DNA of 64,000 nucleotides from Blakeslea trispora (lineage: Eukaryota; Mucoromycota; Mucoromycetes; Mucorales; Choanephoraceae), in the NCBI GenBank assembly GCA_025331445.1, contig JAIWNE010000032.1, positions 62,001 to 126,000 of the forward strand, read 5' to 3'. Position numbers and translations under genes: made by a program. Below, in pieces: positions 32,018 through 44,866 of this stretch (positions are counted from its first letter, which is position 1; every line of letters starts with the position of its first letter). The notes below the pieces were generated by a model. It was not told the origin of the DNA. It saw only the letters and a program-made list of their open reading frames with translations, and did no database searches.

Positions 32018-35000
32018 ATGACAAATCATAACAAGTCGAGCCGGAAGAATCATGATGTGCCTGAAGATGAAGCAGACAACAAACCAAAGACGGTACCTGT
32101 TTGGCAATTATTCCAATTCGCTACACCTTTTGAAGTTTTCTTGATATTCGTTGCTACATTATGCTCCATCGCAACTGGTATTATTCAACCCATTTCTATC
32201 CTATTCTTTGGCAATGTACTGAGAAGCTTCAATGAAGCTGCGTTAAAGCACGAAGATCTCATGAGCAAGGCATTGCCCATCATTACCACTTATCTGTTTA
32301 TGGGTGTAGCTGTATTGCTAGCTTCTTACATTTCCAGTTGTTTATGGATTCTTACAGGTGAAAACCAGACTAGACGTATCCGTCAGGCGTATGTACATTC
32401 AGTCTTGAGGCAAGAAATGGGCTGGTTTGACAAAGCAGAGGAAGGATCGTTAACAACTCGATTAGCAGCCGACATCCAATTAATTCAAGAAGGCATTTCT
32501 GAAAGATTCGGTCAATTCATCATGTCCCTTGCTCAGTTCATTGCTGGATGTGCTGTTTCTTTCAGCAAAGGATGGCGCTTAGCTGCCGTGATGATTTCAG
32601 TGACTCCTGCTCTTGCCTGTACTGGTGGTGTCATGGGAATCTTGGTGAACAAATATACAGTGGCAACTCAAAATGCTTATGCCGAGGCTGGTTCGATTTC
32701 GGAACAAGTATTCGCAGGTATTCGAACTGTTTATTCTTTTTCTTTGCAAGAAAAGTTTGCCAAACGATACAACGACAAACTAGAAAACGCAATGCGTGCA
32801 GGAATGAAGCGTGGTACTGTTCTAGGATTGGGTCTTGGTGCCTTTATGTTCTGCCTTTTTTCTATGTATGGACTGTCCTTTTGGTATGGTTCTACTCTTG
32901 TTAGAAAACATATCATGGATGGTCCTACTGTCTTGGTCGTCTTTTTGTCAATGATGACTGGGGCATTTTCTTTGATGCAGTTGCCTACAAACTTGGCTGT
33001 GGTCTCTTCTGCATCTGCTGCTGCTTATAAAATCTTTGAAACCATCAATCGAGCGCCTGCTATTGATACCGATAATCAAAAAGGGTTCAAACCTAGAAAA
33101 GTGCGCGGGGAGATTGTTTTTAAACATGTTCAATTCAAATATCCAACCCGCCCTGATGTTACCATTCTCAAGGACTTTAATCTCAAGATTAAGGCTGGCA
33201 TGACAGTCGCTTTTGTGGGTCCCTCTGGTTCTGGCAAATCAACAAGTGTTCAACTCCTTCAGCGCTTTTACGATCCCGCCCGAGGCAAAGTTACTCTGGA
33301 TGGCCGTAACATAAAAGACTTGAATGTAAAATGGCTTCGTCAACAGATCGGTGTAGTTAGCCAAGAGCCTGTGTTGTTTAATATGAGTGTTCGTGAAAAT
33401 CTTATGATGGGAAGTACTGAATCTGATGTGACACCAGAAGACATTGTGATAGCATGTAAAAAGGCCAATTGCCATAGCTTTATAAAGCAGTTGCCTCAAG
33501 GTTATGATACATTAGTAGGGGAACATGGAGGTATGCTATCCGGAGGCCAAAAGCAACGAATTGCAATCGCTCGTGCTATTATCAAGGATCCTGCAATTTT
33601 GCTTTTGGATGAGGTATGTCTAGTCTTACAGAATATAGTTCTATTAAAGAAAGAATAAGGGTTTCTTGGAAATTGACTGTTAGTATCTATAGGCTACTTC
33701 GGCTCTTGATACACAATCTGAGCGACTTGTACAGAATGCTCTCGATGAAGCCTCAGCAGATCGCACTACAATTGTCATTGCTCATCGCCTTTCTACAGTA
33801 AGGAATGCAGACTTGATTGTTGTTATGCAGCAAGGAGAATTAATCGAACAAGGAACACACGATGAACTGTTGGCTAAAGGTGGCATGTATGCAGAGCTAG
33901 TGAAAAAGCAAGAAATACAAACAACGATAGAAGATGATGACGATGAGACTTTGATAAGAAAAGAGGCAGATGAACTGAACAGAAAGAGCATGGTCGAGAT
34001 AAACAGAAAAAGTGCAACTGGAGCACAAGCTCAATCACCCAGACGTTCTAGTATTCTGAGTTTTGGGCGTTTAAGCTATATTTCATTTATTGGAGCATTC
34101 GAGAAAAAGAAGAAACAAGATAATCAAGAAAAGAAGGAACCAAAAGCGCCAATATGGAGAGTTTTTATGGAAATGCGTCCTCAGTGGGGCTGGATGATGT
34201 TTGGAAGTATTGGTGCATTTTTTGCAGGCTCAATTTTCCCCATGTATTCTCTCTTTTTTTCCAAAGTCATTATGTTGTTGAACACGAATGATGACAGGAA
34301 TTACGGTCCCCTGGAAGGCCCCAACCTTTATTCCTTTTACTTTTTCCTTTTGGGCTTGGCTGGCTTCTTGGGATTTTCACTTCAAACTGTGTGCTTTGAA
34401 ATTGCAGGTGCTAAATATACGCGTACGCTCAGATGTATTTTGTTTACTGCTTTTATGAGACAAGAGATTGCTTACTTTGATCGCAATGAGAATAGTGTTG
34501 GCTCATTGACCACAAAATTAGCTGTAGATGCCAAAAATGTGAATGAAATGATTACTCGAGTATGGGCTGATCTGATTCAAATTTTTTGCACTACTATCCT
34601 AGGTAATACTAACCCCCCTTTCTCTTCTTACTTGTTTTTTGGCAGGCTGCTTATTCGTTGTTTTGTTATTCATGTAGGGCTCACAATTGCTTTCTTGCAA
34701 AGTTGGAAGCTGACATTGATCATCATGTGTATGTCGCCTTTGATTGTTATGGCAGCAGGTTGGAATTCCAAAGTTCAAGAAGGATATGAAGACAATACAA
34801 GAGAAGCAAATCAACAATCATCTGAAGTGGCTAACGAAGCCATCAAGCAGATTCGAACTGTAGCTGCTCTCAACAAGCAAGCATATTTTGAACAAGAATA
34901 TTATGAAGCAACAGAACGACCTCATCAATTGGCTCGAAGAAAGGCATTTACTTCATCCATTGGGTTTTCTTTGCTTCAAGGTGTGCCCCTGTTTACAAAT

Positions 35001-35999
35001 GCAGTCGCTTTTTATGCAGGAGCAAGGCTTATTATTCAGCGAGAGTTAAGCTTAGAGGGTATGATCATGACTATGATGGCTATCATGATCATGGCTGATG
35101 GTGTAGGTCGAAGTAGTATATTTATACCTATGTTTGTGAAGGCCAAATTCGCTGCTATTACTACCTTTGAGATCATTGACCGAGAACCGACAATCGATCC
35201 AGATTTAGAAGGCTTAGAACTTGATCATGACGAAGTAGATGGCAATATCGCATTTGAGAATATTGCCTTTAGATATCCAGCAAGACCTGATATTCCTATC
35301 TTTGATGGTGAGTTCAACTTGAGGGGCAAATCAGGACAGACGATCGCTCTTGTAGGTCCATCAGGTTGTGGCAAGTCAACAACTATCGGAATGCTTCAGC
35401 GGTGGTATGATCCTTCTCGAGGCAGAGTTCGACTTAATGAACATAATGTCAAGTCATTCTATCTCGACAATCTTCGGAGCAAGATGGCTCTTGTAGGTCA
35501 GGAACCCATCTTGTTTGATCTGTCTATTGCTGAGAATATTCGGTTCGGAGTGAATGAAGATAGAGAAGTAACTCAAGAAGAGATAGAAGAGGCATGTAAA
35601 GCCGCCAATATTCATAAATTCATTACGGGTCTACCAAATGGCTATCAGACTCGAGTAGGCGAAAAAGGTTCTCAACTATCAGGTGGTCAAAAGCAACGTA
35701 TTGCTATAGCCCGTGCTCTCATTCGCAAACCAAAGCTTCTGCTGTTAGATGAAGCTACATCTGCACTCGATAGTGAGAGTGAAAAGATAGTACAGGAAGC
35801 ACTAGATAAGATCTTGGAGGAAGGTGGCCGTACAACCATTACTATTGCTCATCGACTATCGACGATTACAAAAGCAGATTTGATCTGTGTCATCAAGGGA
35901 GGAAGAGTGATTGAACAAGGAAGCCACTGGGACCTCTTGAAGCTGAACGGCGTCTATACCGATCTTGTGAAGCAGCAATCATTAAATGCTACTCAATAA
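32018..35999 (+). CDS. Full-size ABCB (MDR/P-glycoprotein-like) transporter
   Basis: Three exons (32018-33613, 33693-34602, 34678-35999) give 1275 aa in the order TMD1-NBD1-TMD2-NBD2. NBD1: Walker A GPSGSGKST, signature LSGGQKQRIAIARAI, Walker B LLLDE continuing across the intron to ATSALD. NBD2: GPSGCGKST, LSGGQKQRIAIARAL, LLLLDEATSALD. Each TMD has six hydrophobic segments. Length agrees with fungal ABCB exporters, which pump hydrophobic compounds or peptides (Ste6/MDR type). The linker (about 600-680) is charged and Ser-rich. The second intron (34603-34677) is 75 bp, in frame and without a stop, so a retained form would add 25 residues; the spliced form gives the normal TTILGLTIAFLQSWKL. 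Confidence 0.95.
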
Positions 36000-36162
36000 T
36001 ACATCTCGAGTTTGAAATTTGAGTACAATAGTGTAACCATCATCCGAAATTAAAAAACATCAATACACAGCCCTTCTTTTTTTTTTTAAAAAAAAAATAT
36101 CATACTTCTTTACACAAACCTTAATAAAGAAAAAAAAAGTTAACTATCTTTTCAATGAAGAT

Positions 36163-37608
36163 ATGAGCCGCCAATTTCAAAGCACAGACTTTAGCGAACC
36201 ATATTCGTCAGTAGCGTTTCAGTACAAACAACAAACTTCACCTTATCCTTATAATCAGCAAGAAGCGATTTTTCCAAAAAAGCAACAAGTTGTTCGCTGG
36301 CTTCGACTTCATCACAAGACTGTTGCTCTGATATTATGCTTCTTGTTATTTGTACTATACTGTCTGCAAGGAACGATATCGGTGTTTTGGACATTCGCCA
36401 AGATCAAGATGGACAATATCATGTTTGATCGAGGTTATGTTGCTTGCGGTCTTGTTCGTAAAGAGCCCATGCTGTTTGTACAGGACACGCATCATGTCCA
36501 AGTTGTTTGGGAAATGAATTGTGGTACGAAGAATAAGGAGATGACTATCAGTTATTGGTATCAAAGTCAAGAAGCTGAGAAAGTTGTGGTTAGCCCTGTT
36601 GAACCCAAAGTACTTGATACATATCATACTGTTTACAAAGCCACATTGGGGCCACTCACTCAGGGTGGATCAATTCAATATACGATCGACATGACCAAGC
36701 AGAATAAATCCAAGCGCAGAATAGCTAGCTATTCATTTCAGTGGTTTGCCGATACAGATCAACAACCGATCCGTATTGCTGCTATGGCTGACAACCAGTT
36801 TGGTATGATGACCTTCTCTAGCTTACTTCGACAGATTCGAAAACTTCCTTCCAGACCGCATCTTCTGTTGCACGCGGGTGATGCTGTTCAAAACTATCCT
36901 TCTTTGCGCCAATGGCAAACCGATTTTGCTGCCCCTTTGACAGCACACGGCCTTATCCAGACAATGCCATTGATATATGCACATGGCAACCACGACTATG
37001 ATTCATTAGGTGATTATGTCTATACTCGCTCCTCTGACATGGACAACCCATGGTTTGCATTTTCATTAGCCAATGGTGCTATCCGTTTTATTGTACTCGA
37101 TAGTAACTTGGACTGGGAAATGCAAGACCAATGGCTTCAACAAGAGATTGATTCGAATGAATTTAAGCAAGCACAATTTCGTATAGTGGTTGTACATGTA
37201 CCTCCCTTTTTGGAGTATTGGGATCCAGAGGCTTGGTTCCAGCTTGGTCAGAGTGAGTGGGGCGCATTTGTCAAAGATCGCTATGTGCCTCTATTTGAAC
37301 AAGGCGGTGTTGACCTTGTCATTTCTGGACATCAGCATAATTACGAGAGAGGTGAGCGACATGGTGTTCATTATGCTATCATTGGTGGTGGTGGTGGCGA
37401 TCTAGACTTCGACCAAGTTAAAGATTGGGGCATGTACGAAGCCAAGCTGCTAGATTTCCATTTCGTCATGCTTGAATTTAAGCCTCCAGAAACACTCGAG
37501 GAGCCATGGTTGTTACAATGGGATACTTACGATATCAAAGGACATAAAGTGGACACAGCCTTAATTATGTCCAACTCAAAAACGCTTGTTTCAAATGATA
37601 CATCTTAG
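36163..37608 (+). CDS. Membrane-anchored calcineurin-like metallophosphoesterase
   Basis: Single exon, 481 aa. A cytosolic N-terminus (1-50), one transmembrane segment (about 53-75) and a beta-rich domain resembling the N-terminal domain of purple acid phosphatases (about 85-205) are followed by the metallophosphatase core. Metal-site blocks: AAMADNQFG (block 1), HAGDAVQNY (block 2), HGNHDYD (block 3), VVHVPPF (block 4), SGHQHNYERG (block 5). Block 1 reads D-N-Q where most family members have D-x-H or DLG, so the first metal site is altered or typical of a subfamily. A Gly-rich IIGGGGGDLD follows. It is probably a type II membrane protein with an extracytosolic catalytic domain; the substrate is unknown. 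Confidence 0.88.
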   Translation: MSRQFQSTDFSEPYSSVAFQYKQQTSPYPYNQQEAIFPKKQQVVRWLRLHHKTVALILCFLLFVLYCLQGTISVFWTFAKIKMDNIMFDRGYVACGLVRKEPMLFVQDTHHVQVVWEMNCGTKNKEMTISYWYQSQEAEKVVVSPVEPKVLDTYHTVYKATLGPLTQGGSIQYTIDMTKQNKSKRRIASYSFQWFADTDQQPIRIAAMADNQFGMMTFSSLLRQIRKLPSRPHLLLHAGDAVQNYPSLRQWQTDFAAPLTAHGLIQTMPLIYAHGNHDYDSLGDYVYTRSSDMDNPWFAFSLANGAIRFIVLDSNLDWEMQDQWLQQEIDSNEFKQAQFRIVVVHVPPFLEYWDPEAWFQLGQSEWGAFVKDRYVPLFEQGGVDLVISGHQHNYERGERHGVHYAIIGGGGGDLDFDQVKDWGMYEAKLLDFHFVMLEFKPPETLEEPWLLQWDTYDIKGHKVDTALIMSNSKTLVSNDTS

Positions 37609-37848
37609 TTTTAGAAAAAAAAAAGTGTCCATATTAGAGTTATTACACATATGTAAGAGATAGATGAGAACAGAAAAATACACATGTAATGAATATACCA
37701 ATCCAAATAAAACATTGTCCATATCTATATGACTCTTGCATCAAAGGAGGTTGACTTATGGTATCGAATGAGCCGATTTTTTTTAATATTAGGTAACAAT
37801 ACAACGAGTAGAAGGGGAAAAAAAAAGATATAGGAAAAAAAATGACAT

Positions 37849-40800
37849 CTAGAAAAGACCGACAACTTCACCATTTTCGTCCAAATCAACATCAAAGAAA
37901 CAAGGACGTGTGGGTAAACCAGGCTAGAATAGAAACAAGGAGCATTTAGTATCATGACATTTACATTCAATAGCAATAAATTAAGAAAAAAAAAAGAACT
38001 TACCATAGTTTGCATAGCACCAACCAAAGGATAAAGGAAACCAGCACCAACAGAGGCACGGATATCACGGATGGGTACAGTGAAGCCGGAAGGAACACCC
38101 TTAAGGTTAGGATCGTGACTGAAACTGTATTGTGTCTTGGCCATACAGATAGGCAAGGAGCCAAAGCCTTGACGGGTATAGGTTTCAATCTTTTCTTTGG
38201 CCAAGTCACTGTATTCAACACCTTCAGCACCATAAATTTCACGACAAATGGCTTCAATCTTCTTTTCAATAGGCAAGTCGAGATCATAAAGGAACTTGAA
38301 ATTGCTGGGTTGTTCACAAGCATTGATCACTGCCTTACCGAGATCAATAGCACCAGCACCACCACGAGCCCAGTGATCACAGGCAACAGCATCGAAGGCA
38401 CCAGCTTCTAAAGAAACCTTACGAACAAGCTCCATTTCAGCGTCAGTATCGCTAGTGAAACGGTTCACAGCAACAACAACAGGTACGCCAAACTTCTTTG
38501 CGTTTTGAATGTGCTTGGCCAAGTTACAACAACCCTTTTCCAAGAGCTCCAAGTTTTCTTGGCTGTAGGCTTCAGGCAAAGGCTTACCAGCAACAACTTC
38601 AGGTCCATCACCATGAGTCTTGAGGGCTCTGACAGTAGCAACAATGATGACAGCATTAGGTTGCAAACCAGATACACGACACTTGATATCAAAGAATTTT
38701 TCCATACCCATATCAGCACCGAAACCAGCTTCAGTGATGACATAACCTGGTTCCATATCAGCACCATCAGAACCAGCTAACTTGAGAGCAATCTTGTCGG
38801 CCAAGATGGAGGAATTACCGTGGGCAATATTGGCAAATGGACCACTATTTTTTTTTTTTCAATAAACTCCAACTCAATTGAATAGACATCTAATTTTACT
38901 TACGCATGAACAATAGTAGGAGTACCTTCAAGAGTTTGCATCAAGTTGGGCTTAATAGCATCCTTCATCAAGACAGTCAATGCACCACCAATACCAAAAT
39001 CATCAGCAGTAATGGGCTCACCGCTCTTTGAAGAGGCAACAACCATGTTACCTAGACGTTCACGCATATCCTTCAAATCAGTAGCCAAAGCAAGAACGGC
39101 CATAACTTCACTAGCAACAGTAATATCAAAACCAGTTTGACGTTCCATGCCCTTTTCAGTAGGAGCTTGACCGATAGTAATCTTTCTCAAGAAACGATCG
39201 TTGACATCTACACCACGTTGCCATGTAATGGTGCTAGGATCAACATCCAAACGAGCAAAGCGAGCAATTTCTTCTTCAGTCAATTCATTGGGATCAGTCT
39301 TATGGATGCCTAATTTCTGAAGACGCTTCAGCATGACAGGTGCAAAGGAGCGAACACCCTTTTTAGCAGGACAAAGACGGTTGAACAAGGCTTTGTTGGT
39401 TTGAGTGTTTTCATGGAAAATACGAGCATCAATGGCAGCAGCCATCAAGTTGTTGGCAGCAGTAACAGCGTGCAAATCACCAGTCATGTGCAAGTTAAAT
39501 TCATCCATAGGAATGACTTGTGAGTAACCACCACCAGCAGCACCACCCTTGATACCAAAGGTAGGGCCTTGAGAAGGTTGACGAACACAAGCAAAGGCAG
39601 CCTTATTTAAATGAGCGCCAAGAGCTTGAACAAGACCGATCGTAGTAGTGGATTTACCTTCACCTAAAGGAGTTGGCGTAATACTAGAAAAAAAAAAGAG
39701 TCTTAGAAAAAAAAAACGAGTGTACTCTAGATTATTCATTTACCCTGTAACTACAATATAACGACCATCTTGACGGTGCTTGAGTCTTTCCAATACATCC
39801 AAGTTGATCTTTGCTTTAGCAGTACCATAGAGTTCGTACTAAAATAAGTAAAAAAAAAAAAAAATCCCAAATAAGTCAAATATCCTTTGAAATACAATCA
39901 ACGCTTTCTTGGGGGGGATGTTTTACCTCATTAGGAGCCAAACCAATTTCTTTACAGAGATCATCCACATGCTTGGGTGTTTGAGCTTTAGCAATTTCGA
40001 TATCGGAAGGAACAGGTGTCTTCAATTCAAGTTCAAGAGCAGAAATATCACGCTTGCGGCTCAATGTCAAGAATCTTTCGGCACTGATAGCAGTGTTTTG
40101 CATCAACATGGCGACTGTCATAGGACCAACACCTCCAGGGACAGGTGTGATATGAGAAGCTACTTCCTTGGCCTTGTCGAATTCAACATCACCAACCCAA
40201 CGGATACCTGACTTCTTAGTGGAGTCTAATGAAGGATGGTCAAAGAAGGGTGCATTTGTTTTTCTTGTTCTAGAAAGGCTTACCTTCTACAGCATTTGTA
40301 CCGACATCAATCACAATAGCTCCAGGCTTGATCCATTCACCCTTCACAAGCTCGGCTTTACCAGCAGCAGCAACAACAATGTCAGCACCCTTGACCTATA
40401 CAAATGCATCAGAAATTGACTCTCTCTTTTTTTTTACCTTTTTCTAGCTATCAATACACTTACAATACTTTCAATATCAGATGTCTTTGAGTGACAAAGA
40501 GTAACAGTAGCATGTTCAGCAGTCAAGAGAGTAGCAACGGGAGCACCAACAATATCGCTACGGCCAATGACTGCAGCTTGCTTACCAGCAATCTCAATAC
40601 CAGTGGATTTCAACAAATGAACAATGCCCTTGGGTGTGCAAGGTAAAAACATAGGTTGACTGTTCTTTTTAGCCATGTTACCAATATTGACTGCATGAAA
40701 ACTTTAAAATGATTGTTAGACTTTTTTTTTTCTCACGCACACGGATGCATTTTCTCAAACTCGTTTTTCTTTACCCGTCTACATCTTTTTGATAATCGAT

Positions 40801-41278
40801 GGCTTCAATCACGGCAGCTTCATCGATATGACTAGGCAAGGGCATTTGTACAAGGATTCCGTGGATACGATAGTCACTATTCAGTTGCTTCACCTTTCTT
40901 AAAAGTTCGGTTTGGGAAATAGTTTCAGGCAATTTTTGCATAGTGATTGAGATGCCAGTCTGAAATAAAAGAAAATGTTGGCATTTGTCTTCAGGTACAC
41001 AATGATAACAGGCTATTAAAAAACTTCTCTCTTACCTCCTTAGCGGCCTTGTCCTTCATCTTGACATAGATGGATGAATCCTCTCGGGCACCTACTTGAA
41101 TCATGGCCAAGTGAGGATCGAAATGAGGATATTTTTCCTTGATGGAAATGATCTTGTCTTTGACTTCATTACGGACAGCTCTTTATTATAAGTGAGACAC
41201 ATTGTACCTTGATTTTATTCTATCCTAATCATCAACTTACTGTGCAATAGCTTTTCCGTCGATAATTGTAGCAGTCAT
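37849..41278 (-). CDS. ADE3: C-1-tetrahydrofolate synthase, trifunctional
   Basis: Ten minus-strand exons (41278-41241, 41180-41036, 40959-40775, 40701-40464, 40395-40284, 40225-39927, 39838-39744, 39683-38904, 38844-38004, 37923-37849) give 935 aa. The N-terminal third is methylene-THF dehydrogenase/cyclohydrolase ([11 protein letters not shown] with the catalytic Lys, [30 protein letters not shown]). The rest is formyl-THF synthetase ([14 protein letters not shown]-loop, [20 protein letters not shown], then [19 protein letters not shown], ending [15 protein letters not shown]). The enzyme interconverts one-carbon folates for purine and methionine synthesis. Length equals yeast Ade3/Mis1 (about 946-975 aa). 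There is no obvious mitochondrial presequence, so a cytosolic form is likely. Very long introns are absent; all are under 130 bp. Confidence 0.96.
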
Positions 41279-42740
41279 TTTATGGTAAGAATGTTTGTAC
41301 AAAAAAGAAGAAGAAAAAAGAAGACGAGAAGAACGCGAGAGGGCTGATAGCATTTTTTTTTTCTTGTTAAAAAAAAAAGATGCTATGTGTGACAACTGAT
41401 GGCAGCCGGAGCAGTGTTTTTTATTTATTTATTTAAGCGGAACGAAATTCTGATTCAGATGATCTTGTTTGCAGGGTGTTTCAAAATTATTCACGCACTT
41501 TTTGAAAAAAAAAAAAATCAAGTATTTAAAAAAAAAAAATCAAGCACTAAATAAATAAATAAAAAGGAATAGTTTTGCTAACAATAGCTTTTTGATTGAC
41601 ACAGGTTTCTACTGAAGAAGGAACCCTTCCCCCCATTCAGTAGCATATAGTTTAATGTTCTATGGACCAATCATGCTCTAGTAATCGATTCATCGCGTGC
41701 TATTGAGAGATCATCTCATGTAGTACAGCGCACAGAAATAGGGTTCAAAAATAATGCAAGGATAGAACAGTTGCATATCTGCCTCTTTAGAGTCACTGAC
41801 ATTTCCTTTATATGACAAACGAAAGGGGATAAATATGAGTCAACCCAATAAATCGAAAACAACCAGCATCAAATATAGGCTATTATGTTTTGCTTGAATA
41901 AAGTAATTGCATTCATCTTGCCTTGTACTTTTAAAAGAATGGGGTTTTTTCAGAATAAAATATCCCCCCTCCAAAAGATCCATTTGCACCCCTTTTTCTT
42001 TAGTAATAAACCCGTACTATCCAACCTCAATGTTACCTGAACTGCTACCAGCAGCAATAGATCACTCACAATAGTACGCTTTATCAGAAAAAAAGTGTTC
42101 TTGAGAAATGCTACTCTTGTATTCTATACTCTTGAATTGAATGGCAGTTTAATGACTTGAAGCAGTTTTTGGAGTCAAAGAATTGCTACTCTTATATTAT
42201 CTTACTCTTAAATCGAGCGACTCACTGTACTCATTATTTGGGTATTTTCATCTCTTTTGGAGCCGGGTAAACTTTTTTCATTAAAGATGGTGAACAAAGG
42301 TAGTGAACGATAAAAACTACTTTATGCTTATGTTTTCTAGTGCTAAAAAGAAGCAATCCATGTCTTGATTGTGCAGTACCCATTCCTCTTCCTTTTGGGA
42401 ATCAATATCTGTCAAAGTGTTCCTACTGATTTCCTGCTTGTTGGATAGTGATCATAGTTGATTCAGTCTTTTTCCTTTATCGACTAATTTCTATGGGATC
42501 CTCAGCTTTCTTGAGCTTTTCTGTAAGATCATATATTGATCTATAGAAGATCTTTTTTTTTCATTTTTATTCTATTCGTATTTAGGGGGATAGTTTCAAT
42601 GCCTGCGTGTGTGTATGTGTATTATATGAAGGACAGTAATTCAGTCACAACTATTCTTAAATAGAGTTTTCTCGCTCTCTCTCTCTCTCTCTTTTTTATT
42701 TTTTTTTACTTTTTCTTATCGTTCAACTTGTACTCATCCT
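41279..42740. other. Intergenic region with transposon debris
   Basis: About 1.46 kb between divergent genes. Near 41472-41506 a sequence with TTCAAAATTATTCACGCAC resembles transposon termini, and a related sequence occurs near 56505-56540. Near 42091-42230 is a dispersed repeat shared with 53974-54070. A (CT)n run at 42673-42692 precedes the Gid1-like gene. No gene is visible. Confidence 0.5.
42091..42230. repeat. Dispersed ACTCTT-type repeat, copy A
   Basis: TCTTGAGAAATGC near 42109 and CTTAAATCGAGCGACT near 42207 occur in the same order and similar spacing in the reverse complement of 53974-54070 (TCTTGAGAAATGC, CTTAAATCGAGTGGCT). Several ACTCTT cores lie between. The size and repetition suggest ends of an old transposon. 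Confidence 0.6.
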
Positions 42741-44760
42741 ATGTCTTCAATACTATCTCAACCCTCACCACTACTTCGAAATAGACGTACGATGATTGTC
42801 TTAAACCAGCATTCTCGTAATACCCTTTCGCGCATGTTCAAACACAAGACATTCAAAGAGGAAATCCTTGCGTTTTATGCAAGACAGTCCGAGGGCTTAC
42901 CCATCATCCCCAACTATTTGCGCAGTACAGTCTATGCTGAGCTTGTGAGCCAGCAATACCAGATCTACACCAAGATCTGCCAGACTACTGATAAAAAGGA
43001 TAAAAAAGAGTGTGTATATGAGTCTACCAGAAAGATACCTTCTTCACAAGAATATGATGCACTTCAAGCTTTGTTGACAAGTGATTCCTTCAAGCTTTCA
43101 TTGGCTATGCAGGATCTTCGATTACCAACAGCATGGGATATTCGAGCCAAAGGAAATTTCATTGATATCAGTTTAGATCATATGCAATTGACTTACAGAG
43201 GCATGTTTGGAATAATGGGGAAGAAAAGAGGGGGGAGCTATTTCTTAACTATCAACCTTGTTAGGCAATGGTAAAGATGATCCTGAGGTATCTTCAGCAA
43301 GAGCTAATCATGCTATGCGAAAACAGTGTGGCATTTATTATTTCGAAGTACAGATCATATCCAAAGGCATTGATGGCATATTGGTATTGGATTCTGTAGG
43401 AAGATCAACAGTCTAGATCGTTTACCAGGTAAAAAAAAAAAAGGATTAGAATAAACCGATCAGAATGTGTTGTATTGATACATACAAAGAAAAGGCTGGG
43501 AAGAGAACTCTTGGGGTTATCATGGTGAAAATGGTCAAATCTTCTCTGGTCCTGGTACAGGCAAGAACTATGGTCCCCGTTATGGCACAGGAGATATTAT
43601 TGGCTGTGGTGTTGATTTTAGAGACATGTCAGCCTTTTATACCAAGAATGGTATCTATCTGGGTACTGCCTTTAGAAAGATCAAAGAAGTCGGACTCTAT
43701 CCATTTGTGGGATTCAAAACATGTGGTGAACAGATTGAAGCCAATTTCGGTACAAAACCCTTCAAGTTTGATATTCAGCAATGGATGATGAATGAAAAGC
43801 AAGAGTTGATGAATCAGATTGGACTACAGTCTACCATCAGTACGATTGCTGATCAACTTGTGTTGGAATACCTAAGGCATCATGGCTATACACAATCAGC
43901 AAAAGCACTAGAAAAAACAATGCCAACACCCTGTTCACAGTCAGAAGATAAGGCACAGGTGTCCTATCGACAAAGTAAGTCTAGACACTTGTTTATCAAT
44001 ACGGTATTAAATGAAAAAAAAAAGAGATTCGACATGCTGTGATGGAAGGGGATATTGAAGAGGCCATGGTACTATGTGAAACGCATTATCCAGGTGTATT
44101 ACGGAACAATCCATTTGTGTTATTTCGATTAGAATGTAGAAACTTTATGGAAATGGTTAAAAGAGCACAGAAAGAGCATCAATGGATGGATACGGCCGAA
44201 GAAGAAACACAGAGCCTTCATGTGGCCCATAGTCTATCATCCAAACGAGAGATGAACCAGAATGGATATGTGAGACAAAAGAAGCAAAGGATAAGCAACC
44301 TCGAACTCTTCGACTCCATTATGACTTACGGAAGTCGACTAAGACAGACCTATGCTGAACAAGCAGAGACAGATGAAACCATAAGAAAAGAATTGATGGT
44401 AAGGGGAAAAGGGGAAAGATGACATTCAATGCATGGCTTATGTGTTTCTGTTAGACTACTTTCTCTATCTTGGCCTATTCAGATTTATCTCATGCTGCAG
44501 TGGCTTATTTATATGAAACACCTTGTATTGAACAGGTAGCATCTGAATTGAATTCTGCTATTCTAGGTAAGTAGTGTTACTCGGGTTGGATTAAGCAGTT
44601 CAATTGTACTCATGTTATTTTAGTCTCGCTTGGAAAATACCCTAATTCGTCTCTTGAACGTATTTATCGCCAAACAAATACAGCCATTGAAGAACTTGTC
44701 ATGGTTGGCAACGCTAAAGCAGCCATGTTACGGCCAGAGCATGATTGTCTTCAGAATTAA
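42741..44760 (+). CDS. RanBPM/Gid1-like SPRY-LisH-CTLH-CRA protein, one-base frameshift
   Basis: Six exons (42741-43200, 43265-43428, 43495-43974, 44025-44398, 44455-44566, 44624-44760) encode about 575 aa if one frame change is bridged. An N-terminal segment is followed by SPRY (KQCGIYYFEVQIISKG, later GWEENSWGYHGENGQIF and GCGVDFRDMSAFYTKNGIYL), LisH (QLVLEYLRHHGYTQSAKALE), CTLH (MEGDIEEAMVLCETHYP) and CRA (about 500-575). This is a core subunit of the GID/CTLH ubiquitin ligase (human RANBP9/10, yeast Gid1/Vid30), which targets gluconeogenic enzymes and others. Intron 1 begins GCATGT and is read as GC-AG. In exon 2, after SKGIDG, the sequence around 43375-43380 lacks one base relative to the family YIGIGF; exon length is 164 instead of 165. 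This may be a sequencing error or a real mutation. Confidence 0.85.
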
Positions 44761-44866
44761 ATAGGCGCTTTAAATAAATAAAAAAGAGAGAGAAAGAAAT
44801 AAAAAGGGAAAAAGAAAAGCTTTGAGAGTTTTTTTTTTTTTGTTATTATTACTTTTTTTTTTTAAT

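Noticed and set aside
38010..38780. Several forward ORFs over the C1-THF synthase gene
   Set aside because: They are shadows of the strongly conserved minus-strand gene.
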